Below are positions 1-5,969 of a stretch of DNA of 13,640 nt, piece by piece. Numbering within the stretch: position 1 is the stretch's first letter; each line of letters starts with the position of its first letter. Position numbers and translations under genes: made by a program. The notes under the pieces are model-generated. The model did no database searches, was not told where the DNA came from, and saw only the letters and a list, made by a program, of their open reading frames with translations. Origin of the DNA: Anaerolineae bacterium (GTDB taxonomy: Bacteria; Chloroflexota; Anaerolineae; E26-bin7); assembly GCA_029933115.1 (NCBI GenBank), contig JAOZOT010000055.1, forward strand, positions 1 to 13,640, in the 5' to 3' direction.

Positions 1-172
1 CCCCGACCTCCTGCCCCCACAATGGGCCTGCTTGTAGCCCTGAGCGTTCCCAAAAGGGCCAGAATCCCCACTCTACGACTAAATCTTCCCTGATTTCCCA
101 TAGCTTAAGGGACAGTGTACCACCCCCTCTCGCAAACGATTTTTTGCACCAGATGGCAGGGGATTTGCGAAC
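1..172. other. Intergenic left edge, no gene seen
   Basis: No convincing coding region, RNA gene or CRISPR repeat unit is visible here. It lies downstream of csa1, the last gene of the minus-strand adaptation block. The only structure noted is the inverted repeat at 130-170, listed separately. There is no poly-U tract in the minus direction that would make a classical intrinsic terminator. Confidence 0.6.
130..170 (-). other. Inverted repeat just after csa1 stop
   Basis: TCGCAAA at 130-136 and TTTGCGA at 164-170 are perfect 7-base complements separated by 27 bases. The element begins three bases after the csa1 stop codon in the direction of transcription. It could form a weak 3'-end hairpin for the adaptation operon. 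The long loop and the absence of a following U-run argue against a standard Rho-independent terminator, so the role is unproven. Confidence 0.3.
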
Positions 173-1099
173 TCAGCCTCTTTCCTCACAAATCGCACTG
201 TACGGACATTCCGCATAACACTCGTCAGCTCTCCCCGGATCGATCTCTTCCTCTACCAATCGCATACGCTCGTCCCGCGCTTCGATGAACCACTGCCGAA
301 GTTCATCGTCAATCAGGTGAAAATCCCGCTCCAGCAGCAACCGCTTGCCCCTGAACTGCACGTATACTACACATCCCACATCCACCGGGAATTCCCACAA
401 GCTCTCCATCACCAGGGCATAGCCTGTCGTGCTCAACCGATGGAAGTTTCGCCGTTCTCCAAATTTGAGGTCTACCATCATCGGCTCGGAGAAGACAAAG
501 GCGTCCGCCGATAGGTGCGATGATAAGCCCAGAAAGCCGCCATCTAGCCGTTGCTCCACCGTCACCGGCAGGGCCAAGGCTACCAGCGAGTCCACCCCAA
601 CATACGGCTGACGGGCCAGTACTTCGTCCACTCTGGCTACAATACGATGATACTCGAAATCCCACAAAATGTCAATCTTTTCCCTCAGATTTTCTCGCTC
701 CTCGGCCGATAGTCCCTGCCCATATTCCTCCAAAGCGCCGTGATCGGCCTGCTGCAACGCCGCCAGCCCCTCCCGACAGCCCTCTACCCCCGCGCTGTAG
801 ATCACTCGCTTGGCCGCCAGGATCAGGTCGGCCGCTGCTTGGTGCAACACTAGCCCCTCCACCATCGCCGGGTTAGGGCGAGCCTGCACTCTCTCCACTC
901 GCCGCAGATACACGTCCCGCCCGGTGCTGCAATATTGCCCGGCGATCTCGTACAGCCCCAGACGGGCCTGGTACACCGGGGCCAACGGCGGCTCCGCCCA
1001 GTTCCAACCCCGCAGTTCGGGATGCACTTCTTGCTCTCTGGCCTGTGGCAACAGCCGCCGTACCAGAAATCGCCGCTCCTCTTCGCTCAGAAAGTACAT
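173..1099 (-). CDS. csa1: Csa1, Cas4-superfamily adaptation nuclease
   Basis: The 308-residue product matches the Csa1 type of Cas4-family protein associated with archaeal type I-A systems. Visible motifs are the N-terminal MYFLSEEE, Cys57 in the block YCSTGRDVYLRRV, His86, Asp199 in LSADAF, Asp210-x-Lys212 in MVDLKFG, Tyr227, and a C-terminal Cys294-x3-Cys298-x5-Cys304 cluster. Together these give a RecB-like nuclease core with four cysteines able to hold an iron-sulfur cluster. The start ATG at 1099 has the strong ribosome site GGAGGGGAG directly upstream, in a gap of only 12 nt after cas4. It is the last gene of the cas6-to-csa1 block. Known biology: in Pyrococcus two Cas4 proteins help set spacer length, PAM and orientation, and a similar division of work with the adjacent Cas4 is inferred here. 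Confident on family, less so on exact role. Confidence 0.85.
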   Translation of the reverse strand: MYFLSEEERRFLVRRLLPQAREQEVHPELRGWNWAEPPLAPVYQARLGLYEIAGQYCSTGRDVYLRRVERVQARPNPAMVEGLVLHQAAADLILAAKRVIYSAGVEGCREGLAALQQADHGALEEYGQGLSAEERENLREKIDILWDFEYHRIVARVDEVLARQPYVGVDSLVALALPVTVEQRLDGGFLGLSSHLSADAFVFSEPMMVDLKFGERRNFHRLSTTGYALVMESLWEFPVDVGCVVYVQFRGKRLLLERDFHLIDDELRQWFIEARDERMRLVEEEIDPGRADECYAECPYSAICEERG

Positions 1100-1111
1100 C
1101 TCCCCTCCTGC

Positions 1112-1684
1112 TCACACGTCCCCACAGTAGTTCCTGAACTCGCATTCTGCACATCGCCCCCGATGCCGCGTCGGCTTTGGCATAGCCCCCGTGGCCGCCA
1201 TCTCTCGAATGGCCGCCAGACAGCGCACTACAAAACGCCGCATGTTTGGGGTCACCGGCACCTCTTGGGCCTCTTTTTTCGGGATGAAATACACAAAGCA
1301 GCGCCGCACCGGTCGCTCCCATCGCTCTTCGACCAGCAGGGCATAGGCCGCCAGTTGATACTTGTGGTGTAGTCCCAGTCGCCCCGTCGTCCGCTTGAAC
1401 TCCACGGGGATCGCCTCGCCACCGGGTACGATGATCGCCATGTCCAGCCGCCCGGCCAGCCCCAGCCGCGGTGACCGCAATCGCACGTCGAAGTGTCGCT
1501 CTCCTTCTCGCAGACCGTAGGTGCGCAGCGAGCGTCGTCGCTCCAGTTTGGCCGTCTCCAGGTGCGCCACTTGCCCCTCGGTCATCTTGTAGGTCGTCGG
1601 CCGGGGTATGTCCAGACAGCGGGTGAAGTATACTATACGCGGGCAGTACACCCATTGCCGCACATCGGTCACCGTAAGATCCAC
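1112..1684 (-). CDS. cas4: Cas4 Fe-S exonuclease
   Basis: The 190-residue Cas4 has every hallmark of the family: Cys14 near the N-terminus, His41, the RecB motifs Asp81 (GRLDM), Glu95-x-Lys97 (VEFKR) and Gln110-x3-Tyr114, then the C-terminal Cys178-x2-Cys181-x5-Cys187. The four cysteines would bind an iron-sulfur cluster and the acidic residues the catalytic metal. It would trim prespacer ends and select the PAM together with Cas1-Cas2. The start is a GTG at 1684, three bases after the cas2 stop, with the ribosome site GAGGAG inside the last cas2 codons, so it is probably translationally coupled to cas2. Length is normal for the family and there is no sign of decay. Confidence 0.93.
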   Translation of the reverse strand: MDLTVTDVRQWVYCPRIVYFTRCLDIPRPTTYKMTEGQVAHLETAKLERRRSLRTYGLREGERHFDVRLRSPRLGLAGRLDMAIIVPGGEAIPVEFKRTTGRLGLHHKYQLAAYALLVEERWERPVRRCFVYFIPKKEAQEVPVTPNMRRFVVRCLAAIREMAATGAMPKPTRHRGRCAECEFRNYCGDV

Positions 1685-1687
1685 CGT

Positions 1688-1936
1688 TCACTCCTCACGG
1701 ATTATCTCCCGCCGCAGGGCCAGGTCCTTCTCGCAGATGGGGAAGAGTTGGATTTTGCCCGCTTTCTTGCCCAGTTTGCGCTTGATCTTGAGCATGATCT
1801 CCTCCTGGCGGTTGTGGCTCAGTTCTCCCAGAAAGGCGCTGTACTGGATGCGGGTCAGTCCGTAGTCCAGGCAGATTTCGGAGATATTGGTGCGGATTTT
1901 GTCATCGGTGATGTCGTAGACTAGCAGGCATTTCAC
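1688..1936 (-). CDS. cas2: Cas2 adaptation protein
   Basis: The product of 82 residues begins KCLLVYDITDD after a GTG at 1936, with the conserved Asp8 closing the first beta strand of the ferredoxin-like fold, followed by the RIQYSAFLG strand and a basic segment (KIKRKLGKK). Cas2 dimers bridge two Cas1 dimers in the spacer integrase. A much longer open frame runs upstream to 2383 but is antisense-free shadow coding inside cas1 and has no Cas2 character, so I use the GTG two bases after the cas1 stop. Length is slightly short but within the family range. It lies in tight order cas1-cas2-cas4. Confidence 0.93.
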   Translation of the reverse strand: MKCLLVYDITDDKIRTNISEICLDYGLTRIQYSAFLGELSHNRQEEIMLKIKRKLGKKAGKIQLFPICEKDLALRREIIREE

Positions 1937-1938
1937 TG

Positions 1939-2958
1939 TTACCACCGCCCCACGAACGGCTCGTACATTTTGCGCTCTCCACGGACAAAGGTGGCCAGCC
2001 GCTGGGCTTGCCGATGCAAGATGGTGCGTAGTTTGTGTTTTTGGCCCTCGTAGGGCTCTCGACCCTCCAGCCGCTCCAGCACTTTCTCGGCCAGCGCCTT
2101 GCGGGTCGCATCGGTCAGGTAGCCCTTTTCGTCTACTGCCCACCCCACCCGTTTGTTCATCATCCCGAACACCACCCGGTCCACTACCATTTGCCGAAAC
2201 TCTTCGATGAGGTCGAGTACCAGGCTGGGCTTGCCCGGCCGGTCCACGTGCAAGAATCCGGCATAGGGGTCGAGCCCGGCCAGGAGGAGGGCGTTTTGTA
2301 CCTGGGTGTAGAGGATGCCGTAGCCATAGTTCAGGCAGGAGTTCACCAGGTCGCCCGCTCCGCGATGCTCTCGTCCCGGCCATTCCAGGTCTGGGGGCAA
2401 TAGTTTGCGGATCGCTTCCCAGTATAGGTGTGCTCCACGCCCTTCCAGGTTGAGCAGGGTCAGCCGCACGGCGTCAATGTTTTCCCCCTCCACCCCGGCC
2501 AGTTCGTCCACCAGGGCCCGGATGCGCTGTACTGTCTCTTGGATCGCTTCATAAAGTGCCCGGTCTCGCCGGCGACGGTATTTGGCCATGTAGCGCAGGA
2601 GGTTGATCTGGTTGAGTAGTTTGCCTCTGGCGAATGCTTGTCCCAGGGCCACGCCGCGCTTGTCCTCGTAAGCCGTGAGTTGCTGGCGACGGGTCTGGAT
2701 GGTGCCGGTCAGCCCGGCCGAGATCAGGCCAGCATAGGGTTTGCCGGATCTGCTGATCAGGTGGATGGGCACTCCGGCTTCCACGCAGGAGCGGATGCAA
2801 TCGCTGGACAGGCTCACCCCACGCCCCACGATTAACACTTGTTCTAGCTTGAAGAACGGCACCTCGACGATCACCTTTTTGTTGACTGTGACGCGCAGCC
2901 GCTCGCTCTTTTTGCCTACGAAGGCTCCGTATTGGTCTACGATCAGATGTTGTTCCAT
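1939..2958 (-). CDS. cas1: Cas1 integrase
   Basis: The 339-residue Cas1 has the N-terminal beta-sandwich with LEQVLIVGRGVSLSSDCI and the helical catalytic domain. Metal ligands are visible as Glu172 in LEGRGAHLYW, His237 in GFLHVDRPGKPS and the acidic group Asp249 to Glu253 in LVLDLIEEFR. It catalyses integration of prespacers into the CRISPR array with Cas2. The start ATG at 2958 lies immediately beside a tandem-repeat tract that fills the whole gap to the preceding gene; no Shine-Dalgarno sequence is visible, which is unusual next to the strong sites of its neighbours. The gene looks intact. There is no reverse transcriptase or Cas6 fusion. Confidence 0.95.
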   Translation of the reverse strand: MEQHLIVDQYGAFVGKKSERLRVTVNKKVIVEVPFFKLEQVLIVGRGVSLSSDCIRSCVEAGVPIHLISRSGKPYAGLISAGLTGTIQTRRQQLTAYEDKRGVALGQAFARGKLLNQINLLRYMAKYRRRRDRALYEAIQETVQRIRALVDELAGVEGENIDAVRLTLLNLEGRGAHLYWEAIRKLLPPDLEWPGREHRGAGDLVNSCLNYGYGILYTQVQNALLLAGLDPYAGFLHVDRPGKPSLVLDLIEEFRQMVVDRVVFGMMNKRVGWAVDEKGYLTDATRKALAEKVLERLEGREPYEGQKHKLRTILHRQAQRLATFVRGERKMYEPFVGRW

Positions 2959-3070
2959 GGGAATGGCGAATGGACGAGTCAGCGAATGGCGAATGGCGAA
3001 TGGGCGAGTCAGCGAATGAGCGAGTCAGCGAATGGCGAATAGTGAATGAGCGAATCAGCGAATCAATGAG
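2959..3070. repeat. Degenerate 7-8 bp tandem repeats
   Basis: The whole gap between cas1 and the four-helix-bundle gene is made of units such as AATGGCG, AGCGAATG and AGCGAGTC. Adjacent units run directly into one another with no spacer sequence, so this is a short tandem repeat tract and not a CRISPR array. It supplies the leader of cas1 and the TGA stop of the upstream gene. The same family occurs at 3486-3517, 3895-4002 and 5970-6013. Confidence 0.85.
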
Positions 3071-3469
3071 TCAGCGAGAGCGTTGGCGGGTGAGTTCGCT
3101 GACCAGCAGGGCGATCACTTCGTCGGCCAGGGCCAGGCGGTGGTTCAGTACCTCTGGTGGCAGTAGTCGTCTGGCGCGCCAATACCAGCCTTTGCTCTCC
3201 CGCGCCGACCCGATGGACACCGTGAAAAACCAGTTACGTTGCTTGCCGTAGCCACGCCCGTGCCCCTCTTCGATGTTAGCACTGATCGAACCGGCACTGC
3301 GGATCAATTGTTCGGCCACGGCCCGACCGCGCCTGTCTCGCATCAACCTCTCACAATCCTGCCAGACCAGATCGTAAAAGAACAGCGCCTTGCGATAACC
3401 TAAAAACTGCCACACGGGTTCCCTCTTCACCCGCTCGTGCACCCCCGCCTCCCACTCTTCATACGTCAT
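3071..3469 (-). CDS. Four-helix-bundle (S23/IVP-like) protein
   Basis: The 132-residue product carries the family signature RSAGSISANIEEGHGRG followed by the GSARES motif, typical of the four-helix bundle proteins first described from 23S rRNA intervening sequences. Their molecular role is mostly unknown; a related fold, Avd of diversity-generating retroelements, binds nucleic acid and a reverse transcriptase. Start ATG at 3469 has an AAGGAG ribosome site lying in the last codons of cas6, two bases after its stop, so translation is probably coupled. Its own TGA stop is part of the tandem repeat downstream. It is not a usual cas gene and may be an accessory or a passenger. No reverse transcriptase is present in the window. 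Confidence 0.8.
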   Translation of the reverse strand: MTYEEWEAGVHERVKREPVWQFLGYRKALFFYDLVWQDCERLMRDRRGRAVAEQLIRSAGSISANIEEGHGRGYGKQRNWFFTVSIGSARESKGWYWRARRLLPPEVLNHRLALADEVIALLVSELTRQRSR

Positions 3470-3471
3470 CT

Positions 3472-4587
3472 CTACTCCTTATTATTCACTCGCTGACTCA
3501 CTTTCTCGCTGACTCGCACCTCATACCACCCATTCCCCTTCACCGCATCCTTACCTACGTGGGTGAATTGTCCCCACACCAGCCAGGGCAGGAACGGGCG
3601 CCAGTCTTCGGCCTGGCAGCTCACCTCTCCGAGCAACCCACCGATGGGTGTAGAGCGCCGTTGGCGGGTGGAGTAGCTCCGCAGTTCTTCCCATCGCAGC
3701 CGGTTCTCGACTATCTCCACACGCCTGGCGGCCTCGATCAGTTCTCTGGGGTCGTCGAAGCGCAACGGCGTGTCGGAAAAGTCACGGCTCAGCGCCTCCA
3801 GCCGCTCCATCAAACGCTGGAAGAAAGGCTGGAAGGAGAAGCGGCTCGGCTTGAGCAGGCGGCCCTGTTGGATGATCCGCGTTGGTGTCAGAAAGTGAAG
3901 CGTGAAGCGTGAAGCGTGAAGTGTGGTGCGTGATTCGTGATTCGTGCACTCGCTGATTCGCCCGTTTGCTGATTCGCTGATTTGCTGATTTGCCCATTCG
4001 CAGACTTGCCGGTGGGTGATGGGTACGTCGGGCACCTGGACCAGATTGTCGCCGGCTTTCAGCACCGGCTGGCGCTCGCCGGTGAGTGGATTTTCGGCCC
4101 ACATCTCCTGCACAACGAAGGTGCCTCGCCGCCAGCGGTCGGACGCCTGTTTCGTCCGACGTCCAATGCCTCCCCGCTCCAACTCGTGCACGGCCAGCAC
4201 GATGTAGGGGAACAGTTGCAGCGCCTGGGCGTAAAGAGTCAGCCCGAACTCGAACTTTTCGCCGGGGTGGTAGCGAAAGACCGGCCGCCCGTCTGGCCGC
4301 TTGACCGGGTGGCCGCTGCCTGGCAGAGGTGGCTGGATGGTGTAAGGCCGGGGCACGTCGCGGCCACGGCCGCTTTGGGGTCTCAGGGTGCTGACCAGGG
4401 TGGCCACCGGGCAGGAGGCGACCAGTGGGCAGGCGGCACACTCTCTGGCCTCCTGGTTCATGCAAAAGCGGTTTCGCAGGGCGTGGAACAGGCTGCCGCG
4501 AATGGCGGAGCCCTGATGCTCGTTCAGTTCGATGATGCTCTGCACCTCGGCGACGACATGCAAACGATGAGCGGTAAAGTTCTCCAT
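3472..4587 (-). CDS. cas6: Cas6 pre-crRNA endoribonuclease with in-frame repeat insert
   Basis: This RAMP protein of 371 residues cuts the CRISPR transcript into crRNAs. The C-terminal block WGQFTHVGKDAVKGNGWY (about 338-355) is the characteristic glycine-rich Cas6 end, FLTPTRI (about 232-238) marks the second RAMP half, and the N-terminal half has Cys42, Cys50, Cys53 and Cys59, a cluster common in this Cas6 family. The start is the ATG at 4587, preceded by AGGAGG with 5 nt spacing; a TTG at 4629 in the same frame has no such site and lies in promoter DNA. Residues about 197-231 are encoded by tandem repeats, and the tail SEKVSQRVNNKE is also repeat-derived. The catalytic histidine cannot be assigned by eye. 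It heads the processing and adaptation operon. Confidence 0.9.
   Translation of the reverse strand: MENFTAHRLHVVAEVQSIIELNEHQGSAIRGSLFHALRNRFCMNQEARECAACPLVASCPVATLVSTLRPQSGRGRDVPRPYTIQPPLPGSGHPVKRPDGRPVFRYHPGEKFEFGLTLYAQALQLFPYIVLAVHELERGGIGRRTKQASDRWRRGTFVVQEMWAENPLTGERQPVLKAGDNLVQVPDVPITHRQVCEWANQQISESANGRISECTNHESRTTLHASRFTLHFLTPTRIIQQGRLLKPSRFSFQPFFQRLMERLEALSRDFSDTPLRFDDPRELIEAARRVEIVENRLRWEELRSYSTRQRRSTPIGGLLGEVSCQAEDWRPFLPWLVWGQFTHVGKDAVKGNGWYEVRVSEKVSQRVNNKE
3486..3517. repeat. Tandem repeat forming the cas6 3' end
   Basis: Units of the CTCGCTGA type encode the last residues of Cas6 after the conserved GWYEVR block. Orientation is opposite to the tract at 2959-3070. The tail is outside the conserved fold, so the protein may tolerate it. 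Confidence 0.75.
3895..4002. repeat. Tandem repeat inserted in frame in cas6
   Basis: Two repeat types abut. At 3895-3920 the unit is CGTGAAG (7 bp), passing into CGTGATT units. From about 3945 to 4002 there are 8 bp units such as GCTGATTC. They are translated without a stop into about 35 residues rich in Ser, Asn, His and Thr, placed between the two halves of Cas6 just before FLTPTRI. Composition differs sharply from the flanking Cas6 sequence. Confidence 0.85.
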
Positions 4588-4592
4588 AGCAT

Positions 4593-4598
4593 CCTCCT
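4593..4598 (-). promoter_or_regulatory. cas6 ribosome binding site
   Basis: AGGAGG on the minus strand sits 5 nt before the ATG at 4587. It decides the start of cas6 in favour of this ATG and against the upstream TTG at 4629. Confidence 0.85.
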
Positions 4599-4617
4599 CG
4601 GTTGGATCGAATCTGCT

Positions 4618-4629
4618 TTGTGTACACAA
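4618..4629. promoter_or_regulatory. TGTACA palindrome, candidate antitoxin operator
   Basis: TTGTGTACACAA is a perfect 12 bp palindrome touching the -35 box of the toxin-antitoxin promoter. Its centre is TGTACA, the core hexamer known to be bound by the YefM antitoxin in the Escherichia coli yefM-yoeB operator. The gene downstream is a Phd/YefM-type antitoxin, so autoregulation at this site is a well-motivated inference. Confidence 0.6.
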
Positions 4630-4658
4630 TTGACACTGTGTTGCTTTTGTGCTATACT
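4630..4658 (+). promoter_or_regulatory. Sigma-70-type promoter of phd-PIN operon
   Basis: TTGACA at 4630-4635 and TATACT at 4653-4658 are separated by exactly 17 bases, a near-perfect housekeeping promoter. The inferred start near 4665 gives a short leader carrying AGGAGGT at 4674-4680, six bases before the GTG at 4687. Confidence 0.8.
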
Positions 4659-4666
4659 GCGGTCAC

Positions 4667-4694
4667 TTAATACAGGAGGTGACTTCGTGGTCAA
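4667..4694 (-). promoter_or_regulatory. Candidate cas6 operon promoter
   Basis: On the minus strand TTGACC (4694-4689) and TATTAA (4672-4667) are 16 bases apart. The -35 box lies within the first codons of the antitoxin gene. The inferred start near 4660 would fall in the -10 region of the divergent promoter, so the two promoters could not both be occupied at once. The -10 box is a weak match, so this is tentative. Confidence 0.4.
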
Positions 4695-4974
4695 GACTAT
4701 TGGTGCCCGCGAGGCGCGCAATAACTTTTCCCAGTTACTCGGCCAAGTACACTTTGGCGGTCAGGTGGTTATTGTAGAGCGATTCGGTCGGCCGATGGTA
4801 GCTATCATTCCTGTGGATGACTACCGGCAACTCATCGCCGAACGTGAAGCGCGTTTCCAGGTTCTCGATGAAATCCGTCACCGGCTGCCTGACCTGTCTG
4901 TTGAAGAAGTCGAACAAGATGTAGCCGAGGCTATCGCTGCTGTAAGGACTGCTGATGCTACGCGTAGTTCTTGA
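4687..4974 (+). CDS. Phd/YefM-family antitoxin
   Basis: The 95-residue product begins VVKTIGAREARNNFSQLL and continues with VVIVERFGRPMVAIIPVDDY, the DNA-binding fold of the Phd/YefM antitoxins. The C-terminal part (LPDLSVEEVEQDVAEAI) would bind and neutralise the partner toxin. The GTG start at 4687 is fixed by AGGAGGT six bases upstream and by the conserved N-terminal block. It overlaps the toxin gene by 20 nt, as usual for such pairs. It is transcribed against the cas genes from its own promoter and probably represses that promoter by binding the TGTACA palindrome. A longer open frame reaching back to 3982 is a shadow of cas6. Confidence 0.9.
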   Translation: MVKTIGAREARNNFSQLLGQVHFGGQVVIVERFGRPMVAIIPVDDYRQLIAEREARFQVLDEIRHRLPDLSVEEVEQDVAEAIAAVRTADATRSS

Positions 4975-5386
4975 CACTAACCAATTCGTCAGCAGCGTGC
5001 TGGTCAAGCAGGGACTGCCCGCCCAGGTGCTTGATGCCTGGCGGCGGCGTGAGTTCATACTGATTACCTCGCCATTCATCATAGCTGAAATCCGTTCCAC
5101 GCTCAGCTACCCCCGTATCCGTCGCAAGTATCCCCTCACGGACGAGGATGTAGAGCGGTTGGTGGCGCTTCTGGAACAGGACGCGCTGGTGGTGCCGGGC
5201 GAGGTAGAGGTCACCGACGCTATCCCTGCCGATCCCGCAGATGACATGGTGCTGGCCTGTGCTGTCGAGGGCCAGGCGGACCTCATCGTCAGTGGCGACC
5301 GGCATCTGTTAGCCTTGGGCGAGTATCAGGGCATTCCCATTGTCACCGCACGCGAGTTTCTGGGGCGGCTGCGGACCGCGCCTTGA
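4955..5386 (+). CDS. PIN-domain ribonuclease toxin
   Basis: The 143-residue product is a PIN-fold protein of the kind annotated as toxin of the COG1569 type. The acidic active-site residues are visible: Asp7 in VVLDTN, Glu45 in FIIAEI, Asp96/Asp97 in DPADDMVLACA and Asp115 in VSGDRHLL. Such toxins cut RNA (VapC relatives cut tRNA or rRNA); the target here is unknown. The ATG at 4955 lies inside the antitoxin gene, with AAGGA six bases upstream. The 3' end overlaps the oppositely transcribed 208-residue ORF by 44 bp, so cas transcription reading through would be antisense to the toxin. All catalytic residues are retained, so it is probably active. Confidence 0.9.
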   Translation: MLRVVLDTNQFVSSVLVKQGLPAQVLDAWRRREFILITSPFIIAEIRSTLSYPRIRRKYPLTDEDVERLVALLEQDALVVPGEVEVTDAIPADPADDMVLACAVEGQADLIVSGDRHLLALGEYQGIPIVTAREFLGRLRTAP

Positions 5387-5969
5387 TCTCCATGGCCGCT
5401 CCTCCCTCACCTGGCGGGACTTGAACCCCCATCAGTTGCGCCAGATCCACCCCTGTCTCCGCCTCGAAGCGCATCAACTCCCGGCAGCGACGGATGGCCG
5501 GCTGCCACTCCACCGATCCGGCCCGGTGAAGGGCCCCCAGCAAGCCTGGCCAGCCCTGGCCGCCGAGCTCCCGTTCCAGGAGCAGCGCCACGTCGAAGTC
5601 GCGGGTGTCCGGTTCCACAGGGCGGAGCAGCCAGTCAGGCGCGGCCAGCAAGGCCCGGAACTTGCTGCAGCCGTCGAGGGTGTCGGTGGCCCGGGCAGCA
5701 ACCTGTGGTGAGCCTGTCGAACCATCCACGGCGTCCAGCAGGGCCAGCAGCGCCTGGGCTGCGTGGCGGATCACGCCTCGCGCGGCAGGCAGGTCGAGGG
5801 TGCAGAGGGCGTATTGCAGCGGGATCGGTTCCCTTGCATCCCCTGGGGTGAGCTGCGCCGAACCCTCGACCCACCCGCGCAGGCGATCCAGTTCTGGATA
5901 AGCTTCCCCCGCCTCGTCGGAGCAGACCGGCCCGGCCAGGAGGGCTTCGACCAGGTGAGCGGTGTCCAT
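5343..5969 (-). CDS. Unrecognised 208-aa protein after cas5
   Basis: I do not recognise this protein. It is predicted mostly helical (for example LVEALLAG, ARGVIRHAAQALLALLDAV, DFDVALLLERELG, AIRRCRELMRFEAETGV), without membrane segments or catalytic motifs. It follows cas5 in the effector block, so a small-subunit (Cas11/Csa5) or accessory role is possible, but its size exceeds typical small subunits and a better Cas11 candidate lies inside cas8. The start ATG at 5969 lacks a ribosome site because the upstream gap is wholly tandem repeat. Residues about 82-89 come from a dispersed repeat. The last 14 codons and the stop overlap the PIN toxin gene, suggesting the original C-terminus was replaced. 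It could be a real but decaying gene. Confidence 0.6.
   Translation of the reverse strand: MDTAHLVEALLAGPVCSDEAGEAYPELDRLRGWVEGSAQLTPGDAREPIPLQYALCTLDLPAARGVIRHAAQALLALLDAVDGSTGSPQVAARATDTLDGCSKFRALLAAPDWLLRPVEPDTRDFDVALLLERELGGQGWPGLLGALHRAGSVEWQPAIRRCRELMRFEAETGVDLAQLMGVQVPPGEGGAAMEIKARSAAAPETRVR
5703..5726. repeat. Short dispersed repeat within the 208-aa ORF
   Basis: On the minus strand the segment reads TGGTTCGACAGGCTCACCA, a short interspersed sequence that I recognise from many unrelated bacterial genomes. It is translated in frame as GSTGSPQ. Recognition is from memory and needs a genome-wide count to confirm. Confidence 0.5.

Noticed and set aside
130..170. CRISPR repeat or leader at the left edge
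   Set aside because: A single inverted repeat with a long loop, without any second copy in the window.
873..1691. 272-residue minus-strand open frame over cas4 and csa1
   Set aside because: Out-of-frame shadow of two genes with complete family motifs.
1688..2383. 231-residue open frame containing Cas2
   Set aside because: The part upstream of 1936 is the out-of-frame reading of cas1, rich in Arg, Gly and Pro with no family pattern; Cas2 starts at the GTG at 1936.
2959..3070. Repeat tract resembling a CRISPR array
   Set aside because: Units are 7-8 bp and run together without unique spacers, so it is a tandem repeat tract.
4588..4629. Upstream TTG start for cas6
   Set aside because: No ribosome site, and the extension would cover the operator and promoter DNA; the ATG at 4587 has AGGAGG at ideal spacing.
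3982..4974. 330-residue open frame ending in the antitoxin
   Set aside because: Its first 235 codons are antisense to cas6; the promoter, AGGAGGT and GTG at 4687 mark the true gene.
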